Shown here: positions 33,001-42,640 of the stretch, one piece after another
How the letters are laid out: every line of letters begins with the position of its first letter
How positions within the stretch are numbered: the stretch's first letter is position 1
Assembly (NCBI GenBank): GCA_025200525.1
Contig: CM045767.1
Span: 7,423,273-7,487,272 of the forward strand
Source of the DNA: Camellia lanceoleosa
Taxonomy: Eukaryota; Streptophyta; Magnoliopsida; Ericales; Theaceae
Reading direction: 5' to 3'
DNA: 64,000 nucleotides
Notes under the pieces: generated by a model
What the model saw: the letters and a program-made list of their open reading frames with translations, nothing else
What the model was told of the DNA's origin: nothing
The model's database searches: none
Translations under genes and position numbers: made by a program

Positions 33001-33350
33001 AATAAGCAGAAGTACTGTGCATATAAATGTGTTCAGAATGAGCAGATAAAATACATTGTAAAGGCATAAAATGAGCAGGAAATGCAGAATACATTGCAGA
33101 AAACGTAAAAGGAAGTATGCACCTCTCGCGCCTAGTGAGATAGATGAGACGCTGACTCCTGTAGCAGTAGGTCCACGGGTGCTCGCCGCTCGAAGTCGGT
33201 GAAGTGATAAAATGTGGTAGGAGGTAGGACGTGCTCCTGAGGGTGGTATCTCTCCGAGTCAAAAGGCTGAATCCTCGGAGGCAATGACATGATGTCTAGC
33301 TCATCCTCGGCATGTGGAGAACCTCCCTCGTGATGGAAATGATCCGCCAT
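30019..33350 (-). pseudogene. Antisense plant mobile domain (PMD) gene of element 1, six exons
   Basis: Start at 33350 (MADHFHHEGG). Exons by eye, with GT/AG borders: 33350-33123, 32358-31708, 31540-31379, 31285-30720, 30639-30543, 30327-30019. Exon 2 carries the PMD signature: REWYVELPDTVHHIV, ALVERWWDTTNLFHFSATGDM, TPYDISMLTGL, then YARVFLMFLIGTTLF, LYLLSALVDLSQ and YDWGGAGLATLYC. Exon 4 continues to a Pro/Ser-rich region. The last exon is disordered and acidic with basic patches (RRGGSTRSRGRRRAP; LKRMKRASRS at the end), which suggests a nuclear protein. In-frame stops: TGA at about 32086 and 31744, TAG in exons 1, 4 and 6. Cellular PMD proteins MAIN and MAIL1 act in gene and transposon silencing; the role here is unknown. 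Confidence 0.78.
32380..33010 (-). repeat. Minisatellite in intron 1 of the element 1 PMD gene
   Basis: Units of about 19 bases like GAGCTGTGTGCCCGAGAAT follow one another, best between 32640 and 32850, with degenerate copies on both sides. It fills most of the intron between exons 1 and 2. Confidence 0.75.
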
Positions 33351-33587
33351 CCAAAGAAATCTGCAAAAATGAGCAAAATAAGCCAAAATAGCAAAAAGTC
33401 AACAAAAGTTAACTCTCGGGAAAGAAAAAAGTCAACAAAAGTCAACACTCGAGAAAATGTGCTAAACTTCGAGACAAACATACCCCAAGTGGTGAACATG
33501 GAGAAAGAAGCTTTGAAATCAAAATTTAATTGGTTCACAGTGAAGAAAATCGTGCGAAACTACTTCGCATGGGGCATTGGAAAACAA

Positions 33588-33596
33588 AATATAAAG
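33588..33596 (-). promoter_or_regulatory. TATA-like box of the antisense PMD gene
   Basis: TTTATATTT on the minus strand about 240 bases upstream of the ATG at 33350 and about 145 bases from the palindrome cluster at 33738-33797. Confidence 0.4.
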
Positions 33597-33737
33597 CGCA
33601 GATCTAAGGGGGAAAATGGTCTAGGGAGCAAGAGGAGCTGAATTTGGCCTTAGAGGTGTGAGAAAAAGTAATTTGGACAAGTCAACTTAAAGATCCAAAC
33701 CTGAAAGGACAAAACTGCACCAATTTTTGTAAACTGA

Positions 33738-33797
33738 TTGGCCGACCACCTTGTGAGCAAAAATTGGTCGGTGGCTATTCTAGGTGGTCGGCCATCC
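33738..33797. promoter_or_regulatory. GGCCGACC/GGTCGGCC cluster upstream of the antisense PMD gene
   Basis: TTGGCCGACCACC, ATTGGTCGGTGGC and GTGGTCGGCCATCC. It lies 390-450 bp upstream of the PMD start and repeats the cluster type found in the LTR and upstream of the DUF7745-like gene. Confidence 0.65.
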
Positions 33798-34707
33798 CCC
33801 CTGGTTGGTCCCCAAGGTCCCTTGGTTCTCCCTGTGTATTTTGGTGATGATTGGAGTCCTCGGCTCTCGAGAAAGTACAAGAAAAGTGCACTTTTCGGCG
33901 CGAGATGTCTCCGCAGGAACGTCAATTCAAGTCTTCGACGTGTGGGTCGTCGTTACTCGCCAAGAGCAAGGTGTATCCTTTTCGAGTACGTTGCGACCCC
34001 ACCGAGAGGTAAATCGGAGGTCGCGTTTGAGTTGCTCTCTTTAAGGCTCGTACTTCTTTACTCAGCGTTTTGTTTCAAGCATGCTTTTGAAGTTGCATTG
34101 TTATGCACACCACTTGCATTGTTGTGCACGTTCCACTGGTATTGTCATGCACCCATACTTTACTTACATCGTCACGCATGTTTCGCTTGCATTGCTATGC
34201 ACTTTTCCGTCGACGTTATACGTATCTACGTTCGATATAGCGTTGAACATATGTTGCTAACTATGTTGTACCTGTTAAGTTTCTCTCTTTTGCAGGCACG
34301 ATATTATATGTACAGTTCATTCGAGGCTGGTGTGACCAGACAATATTGTATGTACGGTTCATTTGAAGCTGGTGCGACCAGACGAACCGGAAGGTATTGT
34401 ATTCTCCGTGTGAGACGTAGCGAGAATTGTACAATTCTCTTACATCCTTTCTGCATGTGATGTAGTTTGGTCTGTATTCGCTTGCTTAAATTGTTGCATT
34501 TATTATGCATATTTGCTTCATTATAGCTTTCTTTGCATGATCATAAGTTATGTTCGGCTTTGTGCTTATCTCTTGCATTTTGCCCCTGCCTGTGGGCACA
34601 TTTCTTTGTTATCTTGCCTGTTTGTCTAAGTCTTCGGCCTTGTCAAAAATGGGTTGTCTCTGGGCTTTGACATTCACTCCCGTCACTTATGACTTTCGAG
34701 TTCTATC
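33798..34707 (+). other. 3' non-coding region of element 1
   Basis: Holds GCATTGTTATGCAC-type degenerate repeats (34090-34210). It also holds a block conserved with element 2 (34290-34460 versus 59630-59780), beginning after TTTTGCAG with GCACGATATT and ending before GTATTGTATTCTCC. In element 1 about 40 bases of it (GTATGTACGGTTCATT...GCGACCAGAC) are duplicated in tandem. No open frame of note. Confidence 0.55.
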
Positions 34708-34716
34708 AAAGAGGGG
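34708..34716 (+). other. Polypurine tract of element 1
   Basis: AAAGAGGGG four bases before the 3' LTR start. Identical tract at the same place in element 2 (60014-60022). It primes plus-strand DNA synthesis. Confidence 0.85.
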
Positions 34717-34720
34717 CAAT

Positions 34721-35165
34721 CGTAGACACCCCATTTTTGACTAACCTTAAGACTCAAACGTCATCGGCTGAGCGCTCGGTGATTGCGCATGTTGTGCTCG
34801 TTTTGAGGTTTCGAAGTTCTTGGTTGAGAGCCTCACCTCCGGACCTCGGGACTCTTTGTACTTTGACTCCTCATGGGAGTAAGTCTTGTTTTCTCTTCTC
34901 GGAGGGAGGGAGAGGTTTTGTAGACCATCTCTCAGTGGTCGTAGACTACTTTTCGTGGTCGTAGGCCACTGCTCCTGTTTGGAGACTAGTTTTCAGTTTT
35001 CGGAGCCGTCGGCCGTGCGCCTCGGTTCAGATCGCTAACATTCTCCGTTTGGCACGTTTTTGAACACACCTTGTTTCCTCTATCTAGAGGACACTGTGGT
35101 CCGAGAGACCACTTTTATGGGCATACGCCACTTTTTGTGCTCAACATCCAGTTTTCGAGGCCCCC
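34721..35165 (+). repeat. 3' LTR of element 1, part 1
   Basis: Matches 8615-9060 of the 5' LTR with scattered differences. The first base pair of the terminal TG is CG here. It stops at GAGGCCCCC where element 2 is inserted and resumes at 63757. Confidence 0.9.
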
Positions 35166-35423
35166 TGTAGACACCCCATTTTTGACCATCCTCAAGAATT
35201 GGTCGTCACCGCTTGAACACTCGGTGATTATCCATGTTTGTGTTTGTTTGGAGTTCCCGGAGTTCTCGGCTACACGCCTTGCCTCAGGATCCCCGAACTC
35301 GACTGTTTTGTGTCTGGTTTTGCACCAAACACTTGTGTTTTGCCTTGGAGGAGCAAGGAATGCCTTATGAGGCATTCCCATACACCACCGGCAGTGGCTA
35401 GAGGCCACTGGCTGGTTTTTTGT

Positions 35424-35515
35424 TGCTACCGGTAATATATTTTGCCGGTCGGCACTCTTTGTTGCCGGTCGGCACTCAATTTTGTCAAAATGACAATTTT
35501 GAGCGGCCGACCACT
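35424..35515. promoter_or_regulatory. TGCCGGTCGGCA palindrome cluster in element 2 5' LTR
   Basis: Copies centred near 35429.5 (degenerate), 35448.5 and 35468.5, steps of 19 and 20, then GCGGCCGACC near 35503-35512. It lies 135-225 bp upstream of the TATA box. The copy in the 3' LTR is at 60285-60370. Confidence 0.7.
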
Positions 35516-35575
35516 GTTCATCTACTTTATGTAGATATTTCTTGCCAACTGTGATAGCTGGCACCCACCCCATTC

Positions 35576-35599
35576 CCCTCCATATACGTGTATGGAGGG
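35576..35599. promoter_or_regulatory. Inverted repeat upstream of the TATA box, element 2 5' LTR
   Basis: CCCTCCATA and TATGGAGGG arms. The 3' LTR copy (60433-60455) has perfect 11-base arms. Same position as 9465-9486 in element 1. Confidence 0.7.
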
Positions 35600-35648
35600 A
35601 TTTCCCTCTTGGATGGCTTGTTTTGTAAGCTTTACAAGAGGGAATTGC

Positions 35649-35657
35649 CTATATAGG
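35649..35657 (+). promoter_or_regulatory. TATA box of element 2 5' LTR
   Basis: CTATATAGG, a near-consensus plant TATA box, with transcription expected from about 35685. The copy in the 3' LTR is at 60505-60513. Confidence 0.7.
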
Positions 35658-35913
35658 AGAGAGTCTTCTCTTGGCATTAGGGTTAGACACTTGTTAGACA
35701 TTTTAGACAGCTTTGAAAAAGCTTGAGTTCTAGGGTTAGGGTTAGATATATTTTCTATCTCTATAAGTGTGTGTTTTGTGCCATTTTTGCTCACACACAC
35801 ACACACTAACACACCATCTCTTGGACTTGAGACCCTTGGAGGCTTGTTTGAGTGTTTTGGAGGTGGATTCAAGCCAAGAAGGGTTGTTGGAGCATCATTT
35901 GTGAAGGTGGTCT

Positions 35914-35926
35914 TCAAGGGTAAGAA
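35914..35926 (+). other. Splice-donor-like site in element 2 leader
   Basis: TCAAGG|GTAAGAA with GT at 35920, a strong donor match about 235 bases after the expected transcription start. The candidate acceptor is TTGTTTTCTGTTTCAG ending at about 39551, about 64 bases before the gag ATG. Confidence 0.55.
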
Positions 35927-36146
35927 ACTTCCCTTTTATTCCCCATTTTTGCATCCTATTTCTACCTATCTTAGAGCTGTTTTTGTGTTTAGTGTATAAC
36001 ATAAAAAAGTTCTGTTTTTAGGCCCTCTTGATAGTTTATTAAGAGTGTTTTGTGCTTTGGGGAAGTTTGACCCCTCTTAGGCCTTGTAAGGCCCTTGTTT
36101 TGTGTTATTTTGTGCAAGTTTTGAGACTTTGGTGTTTGGGCCTCTT

Positions 36147-36178
36147 CACCACTGAAATCTTGAGGGATTTCAGTGGTG
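36147..36178 (+). other. Long stem-loop in element 2 LTR leader
   Basis: CACCACTGAAATC pairs perfectly with GATTTCAGTGGTG across a six-base loop. The counterpart in element 1 (10005-10032) differs in both arms in a pairing-preserving way. In the 3' LTR of element 2 one arm base has changed to give a G-U pair. Confidence 0.7.
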
Positions 36179-37505
36179 GGGATGGTGCCTTGAAGTCTCC
36201 AAAAGGGGAGGGCCACCCCCTCTCCTTGTTGTCCTTGAAAGGGACCATTTTTGGTCTCTTAAGGGAGCCTTTGTTTGAGTGTTTGTTGATCATGCCATGG
36301 CTGTATTTTATGCTTATATTGCCATGTTATGACTTTGTATTAAGTTGGTTTTGGTACTCCATGCATGTTTAGTATAGTTGCCATGTAATGCCTCCTTGAT
36401 CCCTTAACATGCCTTAGGTTGTGTGCCTTTGTTTGAGCATGTTTTAGGCTTAGATTTGTGAAGTTTTTGTGCTTATTTTGCCATGCTTTAGGTCTGTCTT
36501 AGGTTGTTTGAGTCGACCCTAGCATGCATTATATAGCCTCTTTGCATTTTTGGGCTTGTTGGCCTTAAGTATGTAAGTGTATAGCATGCTTTGTTTGCTT
36601 TGATTTAGTGGATTGGAGTCATTTTTCATGATTATTTCAGTCCCTTTAACATGTTTGTATGCTTGCCTTGCATGCCTCTTCAACGCCTTATGGGTTTGTG
36701 TTGTATGCTCCTTGAAAGTGCATTTGTGCATGCCTTTGGACTTGAGCCATTTAGATGCCATCTAGGGGTTCCTTGGGTGTTGTTTAGGTGCCTTTGACCT
36801 GTTTTGAGTCCCCTTAGCCTTGTGAGGCTTGGTGGGTTTGACCTTGGTTTAAGCCTCTTAGCTTGCCTCAAGTACTTGGGCCATTTGCATGCTTTACTTG
36901 CTTGAATTAGTTGGTTTGGCACCTCTATTTTGTGCAATTTCAGAGCTTGTGTTGCATGCTAATTGTCTATTGTTTGGCCTCTTTAAGTGTACTTAAGAGT
37001 TGCCTTGTTTATGCTTAAGGTGTTGGACCATGATTGCATGCATGTGTGTGTGCATTTTGACCTTCATTTCCTTGGTTTTGGCCACTGATTTTAGGCCTAA
37101 TTAGAGTTACCTAAATCATGTTTAAGACCATCATTTGCTTGGTTGCATGCTTACCTCATGTTTGCTAGTATGCTTGCACAAGTGCCTTGTCATGCCATAT
37201 TGCATCCTTAGCTTGCATGCCTAGGTTGCATTGCATCTTGCATGCATGCCTTGTTCCTTGATTTGGTGATAGGAATTGGGCCTTGTTTTGTTTGATTGGT
37301 TTGCATTCCATTTGACATGAAAGTGCACACTTGATTCTTTAGGCCATCATGCATGGAAATGCGTGATTGGTGGCCCGAGAATCGAGGCACATACCCCTTT
37401 GAGTCGCAAACATGATAGGGGGCATGATTGATGCATACATAGCTTGAATAGCATTGCCATGCAAGATTCTCTCCGCCGTGAGTTGTAGGTTCTGCAGGCA
37501 TTCTT

Positions 37506-37616
37506 TGCCGACCGGCAGTATACATTGCCGGCCGGCAGTAAATAATCAGCCGATGGGTTAATTTTGTGCCGATGGCCACATCCTAGTGCCGGTGGTCATT
37601 CTACTTAGCCGGTGGG
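37506..37616. promoter_or_regulatory. Array of TGCCGGCCGGCA-type sites phased at about 20 bp
   Basis: Centres at 37511.5, 37531.5, 37553.5, 37572.5, 37592.5 and 37612.5, steps 20, 22, 19, 20 and 20. The first two are full palindromes; the rest keep the left half (GCCGATGG, GCCGGTGG). It lies in the second half of the LTR. The 3' LTR copy (62366-62476) has lost the two full palindromes. Confidence 0.8.
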
Positions 37617-37852
37617 ATCCCCCAATAGCCTGAGAGGCATTCCTGAGACTTTGGCAGTTTTCAGAGGAGCAAAGTTGGGAAAACAGAGGCAGACTATGCA
37701 TGGCAGCGCAATTCCGAGCGAGTCCCGAGCATGCGCTGTATCTGACCCTCTTCCCGAGGGCTTTACTATTTTAATTAGATTAATTAATTTAGTTTATTTA
37801 ATTAATTTGTAATATTTAATTAGCTTGCGTAGTCAATTAATTTGTATTATTT

Positions 37853-37886
37853 ATTTGGTCCCTCCGGGCGAGGGCAAATCTGTAAT
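37853..37886 (+). terminator. Stem-loop plus TGTAATAA in element 2 5' LTR
   Basis: ATTTG, GT, CCCTC, loop, GAGGG, CAAAT, then CTGTAATAAG. Compensating change relative to 12179-12213. The 3' LTR copy is at about 62716-62750. Probable RNA 3'-end region. Confidence 0.5.
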
Positions 37887-38394
37887 AAGCGTGTGTGAGT
37901 GGTGTGCATGTCTTCCAACCCCCACTTCTTTCTTCCCTTTTATTTACCTGCTTATGATGGTAGATTAGGGCACGTTTATTTTAGCATACCTTATGCAATG
38001 CATGCGTGCATCCATACATTTGTCTTACATGCACCTGCTCGGACATCCTACAAACCGCATTGTATCTTCAAATCTAACTTGAATACGTGCACCGAATGAT
38101 TGCATTTCACATGCCATTTTAGGATTAGCCGAGCCTATCCTAATCACATTCTATATGCGATGCATTAGTCACTATAACATGAACTAGGGCATGCATTTTT
38201 GCTAACTAGTTTATTGTTTTGGCACGGAGTACGATGTAAGTATTTATGCTTTAGCATATCGCATGCGTGAATGTTAACATGACAAAGATGATTACCATGT
38301 GGCTAAATGCTTATATGAGATAAACTGCTTGAATGCTGTGGGTGGAGGTTGGATTGCTTGAGTTGGAAAAACTCATTGAAATCCGTGTTTTAGC

Positions 38395-38412
38395 CTACTT
38401 ATGCGAAAGTAG
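38395..38412 (+). other. Hairpin CTACTT/AAGTAG in element 2 LTR
   Basis: CTACTT, loop ATGCGA, AAGTAG. The 3' LTR has the shorter CTACTTGTGAGTAG (63258-63271). Same family as 12790-12803. Confidence 0.6.
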
Positions 38413-38895
38413 CAAAGTCCAAAGCGCTTTCAAACAAACGGATACCCAATGCTTGTTTCCAAATTAGGCAATCTAGTCTATACTTGTTTGCTGTGCACAT
38501 AACATAGTAATTCTAGGCTAATAACCGGAACAAGAACACATAACGTTTTCAAAATCGGATATCACGGTTAGTAGAGGCCGGCCTTCGACCGGGCGAAAGG
38601 GGGTGCTCATAGCTGACCTTCCCGATCGAACCCAAGCTCCCAAGCCAAGACAACTTTGGTGATGACGGACACGTTATTCTTCGACCGAGTCGTGGTTTCC
38701 TAAATTTCCCATTTAAAAAATATTTAGGTGGCGACTCAGACCGCAAAGCACCCATGTTTGGCACTTCTTTTCAAAAATCTGCTTTTCTCAAACGATTTGC
38801 CAAAGTTGGACTCCTGGTTCAGATTAAGAACCGTGAATAACGAACAAAAAGGGGAGTCCGAATCAGAAGCCGAGGCCCCACGCGGCGCCGTTACA

Positions 38896-38914
38896 TTTCG
38901 CGACTCACCGGGAG
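38896..38914 (+). other. Primer binding site region of element 2
   Basis: TTTCGCGACTCACCGGGAG follows the LTR end. It corresponds to TAGCGACTCTGTTGGAGA in element 1. The primer tRNA is not certain. Confidence 0.5.
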
Positions 38915-39614
38915 TTTAGAGAGCTTGACTCAACTCGTGATATCCTGTTTTGACTACACTTATGTATTTCTTTGCATTGCATGTGCATTGGTGCGCCTAG
39001 GACACCGTGTTGGCCAGTTGCTATTCCTGAGCGATTTGCTGGAGGCTTGTCTTGTCAAGGCATGACCATAAGGCTGACCGGTTGTGGGCTCTGCTAGTAT
39101 GGGAACACAAACCCCGATTTTACCGGGGCACCCTTTTTGACCAGTCGACCTAGTGCATATCGAAATCCATAGTGACCATTCCAAACTAGGACAGGTTGCT
39201 TACCCGATATAGGTTGTTTGAAGCCGCTGCATGCGTAGTGAAACCCTAGCTCCTGACAAAATAGGACAGGGAAACCCTACTCCAACATAGGGGTGTATTG
39301 GCTTTCATTTATCTGCTATGTGCTTTTAGAGTGTATCTCTGCAGGAACGCATATACCAGTTTGCAAGTTTGAGCATCAGGCCCGAGGGCACTAGTATCAG
39401 TATTGTCGAGAATCAGTTATGTCTGCAAGTATCAGTTCGGTTGTGAACAGTGATTCTGGGGAGCAAAGGATCGAGAGTAGAGTGCGCTTGATCGCCTACA
39501 CCCGTGTTTGATCTGCTTTGGGGTAAATATCGCTTGTTTTCTGTTTCAGTTCAGAGATTTAGAGAGTTGATCCAGAACAGCTAGTGTCTTCTCCTTGCTG
39601 AGGCAGGACTTAGC
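38915..39614 (+). other. Untranslated leader of element 2
   Basis: Non-coding, similar to 18872-19849 of element 1. Ends with an acceptor-like TTCTGTTTCAG near 39541-39551 ahead of the gag ATG at 39615. Confidence 0.6.
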
Positions 39615-40600
39615 ATGACGCAGAATTCAGAAGAGATCGTGGTCATGACGGCCGCGTTGAGTCAAGAAATCACCCCGCAAGGTGAGGCTAATATTGATCT
39701 GCCGCATCCACCGGGGCCGCCAGGCGCACACCCAGTTTGGACCCCTCAACTATATCAGGCTCGCGAGCCTACTACATTTGAACTAATGGGAATGATAGGT
39801 GATCTTCAAAGATCTGTGGCAGATCTCGCCTATGGGATGTTCGTCTCGCCACCAGCCGCACCATATGCCGGAGGCTTTATACCCCAGGAGCCCCCGCTAT
39901 TGGGACGAATAGTAATTGAACTCAGCCAACCGGAGATGGCCTCCAGCTACGGCAACGACATATCCACCCAAATTCTAGATCAGGCTGAGGCCAGAGACAA
40001 AGGCAAGATGAACGCAGATGCCGACCCTATCAAACAACTATCGGGCGAGAGGCTTTGAAAGCCGGGGATGAACAAGCAACAAAGATCCAGCCAGTTTAAA
40101 GTCAGGAGGATGCTTTCCCACTTCGCCGAGGGCGCTCAGCCAATCAGAGAACCGGGATAGTCCCTTTCATGCCAAAACAGTTCTTCCCGCTCCCAACCTT
40201 GCATTCGGAAAGGATCAGAAATCCAAGGCCGCACCCGCCGATCCGTTCGCTAGTGCATCTAGCAAGAGTGTTCAGGCTCCAAAGTACCTGCCCCGAGGGC
40301 GCAGGGTCTTCCATGCTCTCTACATGCCATTGTCCAAGGCACTTCAAATCCTTGCCGAGAGGGGACACCTTAAACCCCTGGAGCCACGGCCTCTCCCGAA
40401 GAATCTCCCTGCTACTCATGACCCTACTCAGTACTGTGCGTACCACCAGCAGACAAGCCATGCTACCGACAATTGTTTCCGCCTCCAGCATGAGGTGCAA
40501 GATTTGATTGACAACGAGGTTATCCTCCCCCCTACCTCAGCAAAGTCCGTCACCACCCAGTTGTTGGATTTTGAAGACACAGACACTGCGAGTATGTAGT
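39615..40600 (+). pseudogene. Gag remnants of element 2
   Basis: The N-terminal piece 39615-40058 (147 codons, starts MTQNSEEIVVMTAAL) resembles a Tat gag N-terminus. After 40058 the gag core motif (the FDGSGDP to WYEKLED region of element 1) is missing. A C-terminal piece at 40324-40599 keeps PLSKALQILAERGHLKPLEPRPLP and the zinc-binding CAYHQQTSHATDNC with RLQHEVQDLIDN, clearly homologous to 21013-21360. No functional capsid can be made. Confidence 0.78.
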
Positions 40601-41610
40601 CAGAAGGTGAACCGCCTGTGGGCAGTGCCTGGTGCATTTTTGGATGTGGCGTTTGGCACGTATTTTTGGGCATCTGTTAATGTTAGTTTTGTAAATTCTG
40701 ACTTGGGTGTCGAGTCAGTCTTTTGTTTTGTTTTGAGTCTGTCTCATTGTCTTGAGTCAGTCCTTTTGCTTATGGGTCTGTCTTTTTGTAATGAGTCAGT
40801 CCCTCTTGTATAGAATACCGTGTGATTCCGGGTTGTTGCCTCAAACGCCGCTTTTGTAATTATCCTTTGATTTTCCTTTTAAGTCTATCTCGCTTGAGGA
40901 GCCACCACAATCGTAACATCTGAATGAAACAATGTGGCTATCACGTTCCGTACTTGTTGCTATTTGAGTCAGCCGTGCCAAAGGATGTGAATGGAACGAC
41001 AGTACATACCACCTACTTTCTTGTGCCTTAAACATCGTTGTAATGACCTAAGCTTTTCATAAAACCCCTTTCAACACTGCGGTGATGAAAACGAAGAGGA
41101 AGTAATTCCTCGGGTTTTATAAACTTTTGATCATTTTGAGGGAAAGAGAGGCATGCTAAGCTTTTAATGAATGAAATCATGCTTGTCGGTGTGAGTACTG
41201 AGAAGGATCCTGGTTTGATCCAGACTGGTCCCACACTATCTTCTGTGCGAGCGATTTGTCGCTTTCCTAAAACTTTCAAAACAAAATGTTTCGCACAGCC
41301 TTGCGAAGACCTGTGTGGAATCGCTCTTGAGATTGTGCAGCCCAGATCGCCTTGGCGGTCTCAAGATTCAATTTATCTGTTAAATTGGAACCGCTCAAAA
41401 CGCTTCAAAGGCTATGAAACGTCTGTGTGGCCCATTTTGAGGCAGCCCTCGAGCAAGAGGCGTCAAAGTCAGATCAAGGAGATCAGATCCCACCAAGCAA
41501 GGCTCGTGAAACAACCGTGATGGACTTTTCTGCAAATCAACACAACAGTCATTCTCCTGGATACAGAAAGGCCTCAATCTCAAAACCATTTGGCATGGGC
41601 TTGTTACACT
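40601..41610 (+). pseudogene. Remnant of the protease-RT linker in element 2
   Basis: Non-coding to about 41160. Then a segment at 41167-41350 resembles 24060-24250 of element 1 (STEKDPGLIQTGPTLSS against GTEKDPRLVQIGSTLSS; ALEIVQPR against DLEIVQHR). RT, RNase H and integrase are absent: the sequence passes from here straight to the post-integrase blocks. Confidence 0.65.
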
Positions 41611-42640
41611 TTTACCCTTTGAGAGGCTCGCTGGGCGGAAAACCCAGAAAGGCGGCCTAGGCAAAAGTTAGAGCAAAGAAAAAAGAAATAAAAAGAAAAA
41701 TACAAAAAAGAAGCGAAGAAGAAAAGAAAAATACAAAAAATAATAGCAAAAGAAATAAAAAAAATGAAAATGCAAAAGAAAAGAATAAAGAGAAAGAAGA
41801 AGAAAAACATAGCTCGCAAGGTCGAAAACCCGCATTGGGCACCTTGGCAAAAGTTAGAGCCTAAACAGTGAAGGTTAAAATACCCGAGTGTACCTTAACC
41901 GGAACTACGTAAGGCGTGATTCCCATGTTTGGGATACGTAGGCAACTTCATCTTGAAGTCCAAATTTCCAACGCTTCCATAGCGCCTCACCATGTCATGG
42001 TTTTGATCACTTTTGCCTCCTCCGAATCCAAGGTCTCTTGCAAAGAACTCGAATTACGTGACCAACTTCCTCTTGAAGTCCAACCACCAATGCCTTCCAG
42101 GTGACTATGTCCATATATTGATTCAAACCGTCTTCGCCTCCTCCGTGTCCGAGGATCCGATCGTCATCAGTGAGGACTGGCTTATAGAATGCCGCGGCAT
42201 CATCCAAACAAGGGGCAACTTTCCGTTGCCATGCATTGCCATAAGTTGCCCTGAGTTGCTGTCCAAACCAGGGGCAACTTTCCGTTGCCTTACCCCCCCT
42301 TTTTAAGCCAGGGGCAATTTTCCAACGTCCCCGATCCGAGGTTGTATATCTCGCGGGTAAGTTCCGCGCTCGTTGAGCGTTGACTGATTGCAAAAATAGT
42401 TTTTGAAATTTTTTACTGAAGTTGACTATTTTCTCGAAAACTATTTCATTTTTCAAAATTGGACCATGTTTGGACCCAAAAAGGAGAATTTTCAGTGCTC
42501 ACAGCTTGATTCGCATGATTTTCAAATCAAAAGTCGAATAAGTGTGTTAATCCAACTCTCATTTTGATCAAAACTGTTTTAGAAAACAAAAAAAAATGGT
42601 CAAAGTGACGAACTAGGGGCACAATTGAGTCAGGTCTTCT
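41611..42640 (+). other. Post-integrase region of element 2
   Basis: GAGAGGCTCGCTGGGCGGAAAACCC (from 41619) and a second related block near 41812 match 27270-27405 of element 1, but are separated by an A/G-rich low-complexity tract (41677-41812). GGATACGTAGGCAACTTCATC follows at about 41932. Further on are repeated 'ggggcaactttccgttgcc' units (42211-42320). No gene. Confidence 0.6.

Larger units (their letters stand above)
35166..38895 (+). repeat. 5' LTR of element 2 (3,730 bp)
   Basis: In order: TGCCGGTCGGCA palindromes (35424-35515), inverted repeat (35576-35599), TATA box (35649-35657), donor-like GTAAGA (35920), stem-loop (36147-36178), conserved hairpin block ATGGAAATGCGTGATTGG with GGCCCGAG (37345-37386), second palindrome array (37506-37616), poly(A)-type stem-loop (37853-37886), GTAAGT block (38236), hairpin (38395-38412) and LTR end. 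No coding capacity. Confidence 0.92.

Noticed and set aside
33738..34460. A 240-codon plus-strand open frame
   Set aside because: Crosses the palindrome cluster, repeat tract and conserved non-coding block; no homologous frame in element 2.
41604..41850. Phe-rich membrane-like minus-strand open frames
   Set aside because: Translation of an A/G-rich low-complexity tract.
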